Shown here one piece after another: positions 1-7,941 of a stretch of DNA of 39,730 nt. The notes beneath the pieces were generated by a model that ran no database searches, was not told the DNA's origin, and saw only the letters and a list, made by a program, of their open reading frames with translations. The stretch covers positions 1 to 39,730 of the forward strand of contig NZ_VANU01000008.1 of assembly GCF_005771535.1 (NCBI RefSeq). Direction: 5' to 3'. The translations under genes were made by a program, and so were the position numbers. Numbering within the stretch: the first letter of the stretch is position 1; every line of letters begins with the position of its first letter. Source of the stretch: Arcobacter arenosus (lineage in GTDB: Bacteria > Campylobacterota > Campylobacteria > Campylobacterales > Arcobacteraceae).

Positions 1-60
1 CTTGCCAAAGTCAAGATGATTGGTTATAATCCTACAGAGTCACAAGATACGGCGTCATGA
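1..60 (+). CDS. Partial C-terminal tail, possibly IS3-family transposase OrfB
   Basis: An open frame enters from the left edge and stops at TGA 58-60, giving about 19 residues that end in TESQDTAS. The stretch K-V-K-M-I-G-Y-N-P-T-E loosely resembles the K-L-K-G-M-S-P-V-E-Y tail typical of IS3-family OrfB. The GC content of the first ~110 bases is visibly higher than in the genes to the right, which fits a foreign element. Too little is visible to be sure; it could be the end of any plus-strand gene. Confidence 0.25.
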   Translation, partial: LAKVKMIGYNPTESQDTAS

Positions 61-149
61 AATAACTGACAAAAAATTTCAGGAGAAATTGTGCTGTGTC
101 AGGTCAAGTCTAGTTTTGTACAGATTATAAGGTTCATAAATAATTTTAT
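61..149. other. Junction between left-edge element and HNH gene
   Basis: This short non-coding stretch separates the left-edge reading frame from the convergent HNH gene. It contains GTCAGGTCAAG around 98-108 and TTTTGTACA around 114-122, which could belong to the right end of an insertion sequence. The other end is outside the window, so an inverted-repeat pair cannot be checked. No hairpin with a T-tract is evident. Confidence 0.2.
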
Positions 150-1064
150 TTATAATATTTTACCTGAGATATTTTTAAACCAATCAGTACAATCATATAG
201 TTTTTTCCAAAAAATCAATTCAAAATTATTAATACTAGATTCACTTAATTCAATAATTCTTTCATTAATATAAGATTGACATTCTTTTATATCTAAAATA
301 TTAATTTGCCTTTGATTTTTATTGTCAATATTTTTAAATCTTACAAAAAATTTATCCAATAAATCATTTCTTACTAAATGTTCATATCTATCAGCTAGAT
401 TCAAAGTATTTAAATGGTTATCTGCTATTGTATATAAATAACCATGTGTATTTTGAATATCTTCATTAACTTTAAATTCTATAACTAACAATGTATCATC
501 TACTTCAATATCACAATCTAAAATTTGTAATGTTGATAGTTCTTGATCAAAATAAGGATTTAAAAACATTCTATGCTTATTAGTATCTAAAAATTCACTT
601 TTTTTAAAATCTTGATTACAAGTTTCACAAATGAAAATTAAATTGTATGTTAAAATCGAAAATTCTGGATATTTACTTCTAGGCATAAAATGATCTAGAT
701 CGTGTAGAGATTGTCGGCTAATTCCACAATAAGGACAGACTAATCCATTTTTTGTGAGAGGATTTTTTATTGTTAGATCTTTAATATCACTTTTTATTTT
801 TTTTACTTTATCAGATTTTGAATCATATAAATAGTATAGTGTTTCATGAATGTTATCTATAGTATACTTTGGAATAGTATTAGATAAAGGTACTATTGTT
901 TCAATTGTAGGAACTTTGTTAATGTAATCATTAACTTGGATAGATAGAGTATTATAATGAGGAAATATTTTATCCATATTTTTTTTAGGTTTATTTGTTG
1001 CTGTTTTAATTAGATACTCATAACTAGTATCCTCTTCAAAACTTATATATCTCAAATTAAACAT
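150..1064 (-). CDS. ptuB: HNH endonuclease, PtuB-like (Septu-type defence)
   Basis: The 304-residue protein carries a zinc-ribbon HNH core: CPYCG at 110-114, then L-D-H-F-M-P-R-S around 123-130 with the catalytic-type D124-H125, N141, and a second C-x-x-C at C146/C149 followed by N150. A later NPYFD (169-173) is also usual in HNH families. The start ATG shares one base with the stop of the upstream ATPase gene (TAATG), which indicates translational coupling. An ATPase directly followed by an HNH nuclease is the layout of Septu systems, where PtuB is the DNA-cleaving effector held by PtuA. I see the motifs directly; the Septu assignment rests on the pairing. The first ~100 residues are not recognisable. 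Retron-associated or other ATPase-HNH pairs are possible alternatives, but no reverse transcriptase is nearby. Confidence 0.75.
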   Translation of the reverse strand: MFNLRYISFEEDTSYEYLIKTATNKPKKNMDKIFPHYNTLSIQVNDYINKVPTIETIVPLSNTIPKYTIDNIHETLYYLYDSKSDKVKKIKSDIKDLTIKNPLTKNGLVCPYCGISRQSLHDLDHFMPRSKYPEFSILTYNLIFICETCNQDFKKSEFLDTNKHRMFLNPYFDQELSTLQILDCDIEVDDTLLVIEFKVNEDIQNTHGYLYTIADNHLNTLNLADRYEHLVRNDLLDKFFVRFKNIDNKNQRQINILDIKECQSYINERIIELSESSINNFELIFWKKLYDCTDWFKNISGKIL

Positions 1065-2917
1065 TATACATTCTTGAATATTTTCTTTGCTTCTAGCAAT
1101 AGCTCATAACTTAAAAATTCAGAATAATCATTTTTGAAATCTTCAAAATCTTTAAAGTATCCAAGATATTCTTTTCCAATAGTATCTTTTAACCAATCAC
1201 TATAATATTTATTGCTTGAAAAAATATCATCGAAAATATAATTTGTAATATCTGTAGTGCTTGCACCAAAAGTTTTCATTACTGGTTTTTGTACTTCTAT
1301 TACATCATCTTTTTCTACAATAATATTTATAAACTGTGAAGGTACTTCTCTAGCTACTATAGTCGAATGTGTTGCTATAATTGCAAATGAGTTATACTCT
1401 TCAAGGATTTTATTTAATATATTAATAAAACCTATTTCAAAATTTGGATGTAATGTATTTTCAGGCTCATCAATAACTATAAGAGAATTTTCTTTTATCT
1501 TAGCAATAAAGTTGATGATTAAATGTGTATAAACTTTTTGACCTGAGCTTAAAGGAATAACTTCATCATTTACATCTAGAAAATATATCTCTTTATGAAA
1601 TTCATTTTCATCTATTTTAATCCAAGAGTAAATATCTTCATAAATTACTTTTTCACCATTTAATTTTATAAGAGAAAGATTTTCTACTTTGTCAATACTT
1701 GAAGAAATATAATGAATTATCTGCTCAATTGCAGGAGTTTTTTTGCTGTATTTAGATCTTTTTTCATCTTTAATTACCAGCTCCAAAATTGATTTAAATG
1801 ATAACTTATCATTATTTGTAAAGTCACTTGTAATTTTATTAAAAATTACTTTACATATATCTATTGCTTGAGAAATAATATTTTTATTAAAATGATGTAT
1901 ATTGTGAATCATATCTACAAAAGTATTTAATTCTTTTTGTTGTTCTACTTGTTCTAAACTATTAATAAATAATATCTTATCATACTGTTCTTTTGTATTT
2001 AATATATTTAAAACTTCAATTATTTCATAATTGTTAATTGATCTTATATCAATGCCATCATCTATATTTTTATATCTCCGAAATCCTAAATATTGATATT
2101 CAATAGATATATTGTCATAATTTTTATAGATATAAAAATCATCATAAGGATTATAGGAAAATACTATTAAGTTTGATAAAAATAAAGGTTCTTTTTGTAA
2201 TATAATATTTGATTCTTGAGGATTAACTAAATATTTAACTATTTCTTCTAATGTTTTTGTTTTACCTACACCATTTTTTCCTATTAAAACATTAATTCTA
2301 TTTGGTAACTTATCATGCCTAAAATCAAATAAATATTTATAATCTCTTTCTCCAAGTTTATAATTAAAGTCAAAAAAATAATTATCACTGTTAGCTAGTG
2401 CATTACTTACAATACTATTATAGCCTTCATTATAGAGCTTTTTATGATATTGATCTCTTAACAATGAAACTTCAAATATATCCTCAGTTGTAATATCTAT
2501 TAAATTACTTACGCTATCAAATTCTTTTAAATATAAAATATCATTGATCGTCTTCAAAATATAATTAAATTCCGATGGATTTTCAAATATTTCTTTTAAC
2601 TCTTCATAGTGATCTGATATTGAAATAAATTCGTGAGATTCGATAATTTCTTCAAAATTAAGCAATCCTTGTGCTGATTCTCCTAATATGGAATTAAGAA
2701 CATCACTAGAAGACATATTAGAAGTTTGATTTTTAAATGCAAGTTTTAGTCTAAAATCATCGTGTATATCATTGTTTTTGATAATTTTTACATTGAATGT
2801 TGTAATATACCCATAATCATTCCAATTATCTGGCATTAGGATATAATAGTTAAATTCATCATTTTGAAGTCTATCAATTAATTCATAATGTGTAGTATAG
2901 ATTACTTTGATATTCAT
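1064..2917 (-). CDS. ptuA: AAA/ABC-type ATPase, PtuA-like (Septu-type defence)
   Basis: The 617-residue protein has an unrecognised N-terminal ~200 residues followed by an ABC/SMC-like ATPase. Walker A is GKNGVGKT at 213-220, the signature-like SSGQK is at 457-461, Walker B is LIVIDEPE at 479-486, and the H-switch ATHS is at 515-518. This motif order is that of overcoming-lysogenization-defect (OLD)-like and PtuA ATPases; no C-terminal TOPRIM motif follows the H-switch, so it is not an OLD nuclease. It overlaps the HNH gene downstream by one base. Upstream are 123 bp with a TTGACA-like -35 and an 8-bp inverted repeat, so it probably has its own promoter. A GAAGGA Shine-Dalgarno lies about 12 bases before the ATG. 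The expected role is sensing phage and controlling the HNH partner; the trigger cannot be read from sequence. Confidence 0.75.
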   Translation of the reverse strand: MNIKVIYTTHYELIDRLQNDEFNYYILMPDNWNDYGYITTFNVKIIKNNDIHDDFRLKLAFKNQTSNMSSSDVLNSILGESAQGLLNFEEIIESHEFISISDHYEELKEIFENPSEFNYILKTINDILYLKEFDSVSNLIDITTEDIFEVSLLRDQYHKKLYNEGYNSIVSNALANSDNYFFDFNYKLGERDYKYLFDFRHDKLPNRINVLIGKNGVGKTKTLEEIVKYLVNPQESNIILQKEPLFLSNLIVFSYNPYDDFYIYKNYDNISIEYQYLGFRRYKNIDDGIDIRSINNYEIIEVLNILNTKEQYDKILFINSLEQVEQQKELNTFVDMIHNIHHFNKNIISQAIDICKVIFNKITSDFTNNDKLSFKSILELVIKDEKRSKYSKKTPAIEQIIHYISSSIDKVENLSLIKLNGEKVIYEDIYSWIKIDENEFHKEIYFLDVNDEVIPLSSGQKVYTHLIINFIAKIKENSLIVIDEPENTLHPNFEIGFINILNKILEEYNSFAIIATHSTIVAREVPSQFINIIVEKDDVIEVQKPVMKTFGASTTDITNYIFDDIFSSNKYYSDWLKDTIGKEYLGYFKDFEDFKNDYSEFLSYELLLEAKKIFKNV

Positions 2918-3040
2918 TTTTTACACCAATCCTTCTTTTTATTTTTTCCATTTTAAACTGATGTAAGCATGTCAATTATTACATCACCAAACTTTTGTTT
3001 TGCAAATAAATTTAATTATAAAATTACAAATAGACAAATT
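2918..3040 (-). promoter_or_regulatory. Probable ptuAB promoter with palindromic operator
   Basis: On the minus strand a TTGACA (around 2973-2968) is followed by AT-rich DNA and then the GAAGGA ribosome site of the ATPase gene. An inverted repeat TGATGTAA (2959-2966) / TTACATCA (2979-2986) with a 12-base spacer brackets the TTGACA. Symmetric 8-bp arms about two helical turns long suit a dimeric repressor. The -10 box is not clear. The position separates the ATPase-HNH pair from the upstream three-gene cassette. Confidence 0.4.
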
Positions 3041-3766
3041 TTAATCATAAATAATCTCACAAATAATAGGCATATGATCACTAGACTCAAGCCATTTATC
3101 TGTATTCCCAATGTTTAGAGTTGTATTTTGTGTAATAAAATATTTACTTAAAAATACATAATCAATATGATAGGGCTTTTCTATTTTTCTTTGTAGATAG
3201 AATGTAGGTTTAGTTTCACTTCCTTGTTTTTCATTTGAAATATAATGGTATAAACTCTTAATTCCTAGCTCTTCAAATTCATTTACAACATCACTATGAT
3301 TCCACCATCTATCCCATTTATCCCAAATAACATTACTGTTAAAATCACCTGCAATGATTACTTTTTTATCCTTTAATTTTTCTTTGTGTAGTTGTAAGTA
3401 TTTCCACATTTGACCTATGTATCCAAATACTTCTGAATTAGCTTTTTTAGTCCACACAGCTATTAGAATAATCTCATCATTAACTAAGCAAGGTAAAAAA
3501 GATTCTAGTTGTTCATTTTTGTAGTTAGAATTAATATCACTCCAGTCAAGTTTTTCTAGTTTAATATTTTCTTTACAAAATACTCCTAAACCTTTGTTTT
3601 TATTGTTTCCAATCCATAGATGATTTTTTGCCCAATCTTCATAATGTTTAGTAGATTGTAAAGGATTCTCACATTCTTGAATTATCAGAATATCATAGTC
3701 ATCTTCATCAAACAAATGATTTTTATTTCTAAATGCACCATTACAGTTCCAAGTAATTAACTTCAT
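3041..3766 (-). CDS. Endonuclease/exonuclease/phosphatase (EEP) family protein
   Basis: The 241-residue protein shows the EEP fold motifs in order: TWNCNG at 5-10, QE at 30-31 (metal ligand), AGDFNSN at 139-145 (catalytic Asp141 and Asn143), HIDYVF at 200-205, and the terminal SSDHMP at 228-233 with the general-base His231. Members are Mg-dependent phosphodiesterases such as ExoIII/APE1, DNase I-like nucleases and phosphatases. The length is compact, with no membrane segment or extra domain. The start ATG lies 3 bases after the stop of the GIY-YIG-DUF2075 gene, so it is the third gene of a MazG/helicase/EEP operon. The substrate is unknown; nucleic acid is likely, given the neighbours. Confidence 0.85.
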   Translation of the reverse strand: MKLITWNCNGAFRNKNHLFDEDDYDILIIQECENPLQSTKHYEDWAKNHLWIGNNKNKGLGVFCKENIKLEKLDWSDINSNYKNEQLESFLPCLVNDEIILIAVWTKKANSEVFGYIGQMWKYLQLHKEKLKDKKVIIAGDFNSNVIWDKWDRWWNHSDVVNEFEELGIKSLYHYISNEKQGSETKPTFYLQRKIEKPYHIDYVFLSKYFITQNTTLNIGNTDKWLESSDHMPIICEIIYD

Positions 3767-3769
3767 AAA

Positions 3770-5446
3770 CTAACCTATTGGAATATAGTTTTTAAAATAA
3801 TTTCTTAGGTTTTCATCACAACAATAAACATAAGTACCTTTTATCCCTCTATACATTATAGTTTTATAAATGTTAAGGATATAGTCATGTAGCTGTTCTT
3901 CTGAAATACCAACTTTCCCATTTCTATCAAAGTAGTTTTCTTTTAATACTTCTATTCTTTGAGTCTCTTCATTGTAAGTAATATCTGTCCCAAAGATAAT
4001 TCCTGAGTAGTTTAAGTCATAACCTTGAGTTGTATGAATACATCCCATTTCAGTCATTTGTTTTGCAGAGTTAATCCAATCTTGACTTGTTCTATTCCAA
4101 TATAGATTAACTCCATCAATAGTTACATCTGGAATATCATTTTTATTGGATACCCATTTCCAAGAATAACCTGATATAGTTCTACAAAGTCCATGTTCTT
4201 TTTCTTTATTTTCTAATTCTTTAATCATTTGGGGCATTGAAGTAAATAATTTTAATTCATAGTTTGAGGATTGCCAAGGTTTTATGTTATCACAATTTGT
4301 AAGAAGTTTGTCTACAAATTCAATATAATCTTCACCACCTTGAACTCTCATTTGTGATTTTAGTTTAATTATTGAAGATGAACTTTTAATTTTTTCAAAT
4401 TTAGCTTTTTCAATATCAGTAGGTCTTATAGATTGCTTTTCATCATAAAAGAATAATTGATTATTACTTGACAGCATAATCCAATCAAGTTCGTTACCTT
4501 CATTATCTAAACCAAAGTGTTTATTTGTTTTATCAAATTCTGCATATCCTGTAATATTTTTTCTTCTTTTTAATCTATGAGCTTCATCTACGATTAGTAA
4601 ATCATAGTAATCATTTTTCACTTCATTAGGACCAATTACCATGTTCTTAGATAGTCCATGAATACTTTTAAATACATTTTGAAGTGTTTTTCTAAGAGAT
4701 GTCATTGGAACTACTAAAGCAATTTTCAGTTCATCTTTTTCTTTCATTAATTTTGATTTTACATCTTGTGCTAGTTCAATTAAAGGAGTTACTTCAAAGT
4801 TATCTTCTAAATCATCTTCATCAATATTGTTAAGTAATAGTTTTACTAAATAAACTGCAAGAATAGTTTTTCCAGTTCCTGCACTTCCTTGTATAAAAGT
4901 TGATGTTTTTTCTTTTGAATCATTAAGAATAAATAAATATTCTCTAATAGCATTATATTGGTCTTCAGAAAGTGATTTATATGGTGAATATTTAAATAAA
5001 TCAGAGTTTTGTATATCTAATAAATCATGTTTAACTAATTTCTCAAATTGTAAGTTCTTCCAAATGTCTTTAAATGTATTTTCATATTCAATCTTTTGAT
5101 AATAATGATGATTTGAAATACCATCATTCCCATTTAAAAGTTTAAATTGGTTATCAGCTAACATATTTTGAATAAGGTTTGATTCAATATCTAAAACAGA
5201 AGATTTATTGAAATATGGACTAAATATTACTTTCACATTTTTTAATTGATTCTTATCTGAGTTTTTTAAATGTTGATTTAATCTATTTAAAATATTAGTT
5301 GTTTCACCAATATATGCTCTTTTAGTATTTTTACAATAAATAATATATACAGATGGAAATATATAATAAGTTGGTGCTTCTTGTTTTATTTGTTCAAAAG
5401 CAGTGTGGTCAAAAATAAAATCTTTAGTTAAATATTCAAATGACAT
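3770..5446 (-). CDS. GIY-YIG nuclease fused to DUF2075 (Schlafen-type) helicase
   Basis: The 558-residue protein has two parts. Residues 33-60 form a GIY-YIG core (YIIY, then YIGET, then R55 and H59), with E88 as the likely metal ligand, so a DNA-cutting domain appears intact. Residues ~160-555 form an SF1-like helicase of the DUF2075/Schlafen group: Walker A GSAGTGKT at 187-194, VDEAH at 286-290, a SSNNQLFF-D-E-x-Q-S-I-R-P stretch at 326-341, SQMR at 364-367, and HTTQGYD at 471-477. ATG follows the TAA of the MazG-like gene with no gap, and the EEP gene begins 3 bases downstream. Nuclease-helicase fusions of this kind are common in phage-defence islands. The motifs are visible; a defensive role is inference. 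Confidence 0.85.
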   Translation of the reverse strand: MSFEYLTKDFIFDHTAFEQIKQEAPTYYIFPSVYIIYCKNTKRAYIGETTNILNRLNQHLKNSDKNQLKNVKVIFSPYFNKSSVLDIESNLIQNMLADNQFKLLNGNDGISNHHYYQKIEYENTFKDIWKNLQFEKLVKHDLLDIQNSDLFKYSPYKSLSEDQYNAIREYLFILNDSKEKTSTFIQGSAGTGKTILAVYLVKLLLNNIDEDDLEDNFEVTPLIELAQDVKSKLMKEKDELKIALVVPMTSLRKTLQNVFKSIHGLSKNMVIGPNEVKNDYYDLLIVDEAHRLKRRKNITGYAEFDKTNKHFGLDNEGNELDWIMLSSNNQLFFYDEKQSIRPTDIEKAKFEKIKSSSSIIKLKSQMRVQGGEDYIEFVDKLLTNCDNIKPWQSSNYELKLFTSMPQMIKELENKEKEHGLCRTISGYSWKWVSNKNDIPDVTIDGVNLYWNRTSQDWINSAKQMTEMGCIHTTQGYDLNYSGIIFGTDITYNEETQRIEVLKENYFDRNGKVGISEEQLHDYILNIYKTIMYRGIKGTYVYCCDENLRNYFKNYIPIG

Positions 5447-5791
5447 TTATAGTTCCGTATACTTTTTAGCAGAACCTTTAACTTTATCTACTGGGTATTT
5501 TTCTTCATTCTTTTTCATTTTTTCTAATATTGCTTCTTCTAAATCAATATCTAATTTCATACAAATTCTAAGTAAATAGATCGCGATATCAGCTATTTCT
5601 TCTTTTGTGTGTTGTTTTTTTGAATCAGTAAGATTATAAGATTGTTCTTCGGTTAGCCATTGAAATATTTCAACAAGTTCTGAAGCTTCTACAGATAAAG
5701 CCATTGATAGATTTTTAGGAGAATGAAACTGCTCCCAATCTCTTTCTTGAGAAAAGTTTTTTAAAATATTTTTAATTTTATTTATATCCAT
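5447..5791 (-). CDS. MazG-like nucleotide pyrophosphohydrolase
   Basis: The 114-residue single-domain protein belongs to the all-alpha NTP pyrophosphatase group (MazG / RS21-C6 / dCTPase type). The metal-binding pattern is E35-x-x-E38 (VEASELVEIFQWL, 34-46) followed by E64/E65 and D68 (KEEIADIAIYLL, 63-74). The size matches the dimeric short form rather than the long two-domain MazG. Such enzymes hydrolyse NTPs or dNTPs to NMP plus pyrophosphate. It is the first gene of a tight operon whose next ORF starts immediately after its stop. No strong Shine-Dalgarno precedes the ATG. Sitting with a nuclease-helicase, it may remove modified or excess nucleotides during phage infection; that is inference. 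Confidence 0.85.
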   Translation of the reverse strand: MDINKIKNILKNFSQERDWEQFHSPKNLSMALSVEASELVEIFQWLTEEQSYNLTDSKKQHTKEEIADIAIYLLRICMKLDIDLEEAILEKMKKNEEKYPVDKVKGSAKKYTEL

Positions 5792-5859
5792 TTTTTATAA
5801 CACACTTTGTAATAGTTTTATAAAGTATATCCAAAAGTAATTAACATAAATATTATTTT

Positions 5860-5915
5860 AGTAAATATCCAATTCATAAAAATATTTACTTTTTATACAG
5901 AAATACATTTCTGTA
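5860..5915. promoter_or_regulatory. Two inverted repeats between the RyR operon and the MazG operon
   Basis: AGTAAATAT (5860-5868) and ATATTTACT (5882-5890) form a 9-bp inverted repeat with a 13-base spacer. TACAGAAAT (5896-5904) and ATTTCTGTA (5907-5915) form a second 9-bp repeat with a 2-base spacer, close to a 20-bp palindrome. No T-tract follows on the minus strand, so a classic terminator for the RyR gene is doubtful. They lie 70-125 bp upstream of the MazG-like start and could be operators. Related sequences recur at 17622-17698. Confidence 0.4.
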
Positions 5916-5938
5916 ATTGAAATTTATTTATTAACAAT

Positions 5939-7924
5939 TTAATCAAGTTTTTTGATTTTAAAACCTGCACTTGCTAAGTAGTTTGGAATATATAAAATAG
6001 AATAAATATCATATAAAACTGTTATTTGCAAATGTTTTTCTTTAAATTCATTTAATAGTTTTAAGCAATCATGGACTTTAATATTTTTATTTTTTATCTC
6101 ATCATATTCCCAACCATTTAAATAATGATAAGAGTTCCATCTTTCATGTTCTATTTCTATAAGTTTTTCAAATAATGTTTTAAATTCTGTTGGCATATAA
6201 ATAACTTCATAATTCTTATTATCCCAAAATTTAGGTAGCTCTTGTGATGCTACTTTTAATCTATTTATTGAAATATTAGATTCCTTTAATACTGGTTCAA
6301 TTATTGAATAAAATTCCTTTTTGTTAAGTTCTAGCAGTTTTACTTTTGACAACTCTTTTTCATCAATTTTTTCTTTTTTTAATCCTAATATTTGAAGTTT
6401 TGTATTTAAGTGTTTTGCTTGGGCTATATTGGATAGTTTATCACTAAATTTTGTATTATTAAACCACTTCTTATCTAATTCACTTTTATCTAAAAGCAAT
6501 TTATTTTCATCAAAGATGTCTCCATATCCATGGTGAATCATTTTAGCAATAATATAGTCCTCCTCATCAAGGAGTTTTTCTTTTGAAAAAATATCATTAA
6601 AATTACCAAAAGTAAAAAATCTTTCAAATGTATTTTTATTTTCATTTATCAAATGACTTAATTGATATTCTGAAAATATTCCAAAATGAATTTTTGTTTT
6701 TGAACTAGTGAACTTTGTATATATTCTATTTTTTAGCTCCATTGCTAAATTTACATTGTTTTCTTCATCATCATAACAAATATAAATATTCAATAAATCT
6801 TTGTCCGTAAAAATATTTTCTTTATAAAAGTTAGGGCTTTTCCAATTGCTTTCAATTATCTCAAATTCTACAGTTGGAAATTTTTTTTGATCATAGTATG
6901 TTTCTAGTTTTATATTCTCAAAAAACTCTTTTGAATTTTGATCAATTAGAGTAATCACATGTTTGTTTTTATTTGGAAAGTTTGATAAAAGTAAGATATC
7001 TTTTATAATTGAGAGTGCTAAATTACCATTACCTAAAACTACACTTTTGAAAGAATCATTAGTCGATAAATACTCTGATTGCATTAAATTGTTATTCTCA
7101 AATAAATCTTTTGAACATTCATCATAAAAAGAAAAAGTTTTTATATCTATTTGAATCTTATCATCTTGAACTGGAAGTATAAATTCTTGATGAAATATTT
7201 CTCTCAACTCATTATTTGAAATATGTACAATTAACCTTGTAGGAGTATTTATTTGTTCATCTTTTATTTTATTAATTATTTTGATTGCCAACTCTATGTT
7301 AATTCTATCATTACCTAAAGCAATTAAAGCATAATCCATTGTTTCATAATTTAAAAGTTCAAGTTGTGTTGAACTTAATGCATCTCCAACAATAACACCA
7401 AAGCCTTGTTGTCTATATTCATCTATATAACTATTTGTTGAATCAGAATCTATAATAACTGTCATTAAATCACTATTTTTACTTTCTTTACTATCTTTTG
7501 TTTTATCATCATTTAAAATACTATTTAAAAAGGCTCTATTTATTTCACCAAGACCGAAAACAGCGATATGATTTTTTGCAATAATTCTTTTTGCAATAAA
7601 TCTATTAATAAATTCTTGAAAAAAAGCAAATAATGCAGCAGAAAAAAGTGTAATACAAATAAATATTGTAGATAGTAATAAAAAAATATTTGTTTCATCA
7701 TAACTATCTGGAGTATTTAAAGCAAATAAAGCAAATGTATTAGTCATACTTTCTAAGAGATGTTTCCCTTCATATAAAAATCCTATTACACCAAATATAA
7801 ACCCAAGAAAGGCCGATACTCCTCCAAGAAGAATTTTATACTTATTCAAAAAATAGAATATACTTTTTGATTCTTCGTAATTTATTTTAAATTCTTCTAA
7901 ATATTCTTTTATTTTTTTAATCAT
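5939..7924 (-). CDS. Membrane protein with TrkA-N-like Rossmann domains and C-terminal RyR-like domain
   Basis: The 661-residue protein has two hydrophobic segments (~31-50 and ~80-102) separated by a short loop, as in two-TM ion-channel modules, though no K-channel selectivity signature is evident. A TrkA-N/RCK-type nucleotide-binding fold follows, with glycine motif AVFGLGEINRAF (121-132) and acidic IIDSD (157-161). A second Rossmann-like unit begins at SVVLGNGNLA (294-303). The end (588-642) resembles a RyR domain: IEHERWN (591-597), NGWEY (603-607), and H618-x-C620-L. RyR domains in bacteria have been described next to nucleotide-signalling conflict systems. It is the last gene of a four-gene operon, 17 bases after the ATPase gene. 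I infer a nucleotide-gated membrane effector or sensor; the function is not proven. Confidence 0.7.
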   Translation of the reverse strand: MIKKIKEYLEEFKINYEESKSIFYFLNKYKILLGGVSAFLGFIFGVIGFLYEGKHLLESMTNTFALFALNTPDSYDETNIFLLLSTIFICITLFSAALFAFFQEFINRFIAKRIIAKNHIAVFGLGEINRAFLNSILNDDKTKDSKESKNSDLMTVIIDSDSTNSYIDEYRQQGFGVIVGDALSSTQLELLNYETMDYALIALGNDRINIELAIKIINKIKDEQINTPTRLIVHISNNELREIFHQEFILPVQDDKIQIDIKTFSFYDECSKDLFENNNLMQSEYLSTNDSFKSVVLGNGNLALSIIKDILLLSNFPNKNKHVITLIDQNSKEFFENIKLETYYDQKKFPTVEFEIIESNWKSPNFYKENIFTDKDLLNIYICYDDEENNVNLAMELKNRIYTKFTSSKTKIHFGIFSEYQLSHLINENKNTFERFFTFGNFNDIFSKEKLLDEEDYIIAKMIHHGYGDIFDENKLLLDKSELDKKWFNNTKFSDKLSNIAQAKHLNTKLQILGLKKEKIDEKELSKVKLLELNKKEFYSIIEPVLKESNISINRLKVASQELPKFWDNKNYEVIYMPTEFKTLFEKLIEIEHERWNSYHYLNGWEYDEIKNKNIKVHDCLKLLNEFKEKHLQITVLYDIYSILYIPNYLASAGFKIKKLD

Positions 7925-7941
7925 TTTTAGTTTCTTTCTTT

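Noticed and set aside
1257-1532. Plus-strand frame of 91 codons antisense to the PtuA-like gene
   Set aside because: It overlaps the Walker B and signature region of the ATPase on the minus strand and has no independent support.
150-2917. Retron or OLD (Gabija-type) system
   Set aside because: There is no reverse transcriptase or ncRNA-like region beside the pair, and the ATPase lacks a TOPRIM domain; an ATPase with HNH partner fits Septu better.
5860-5915. Inverted repeats as a Rho-independent terminator of the RyR operon
   Set aside because: No T-tract follows the stems on the minus strand; kept as possible operator or boundary sequence instead.
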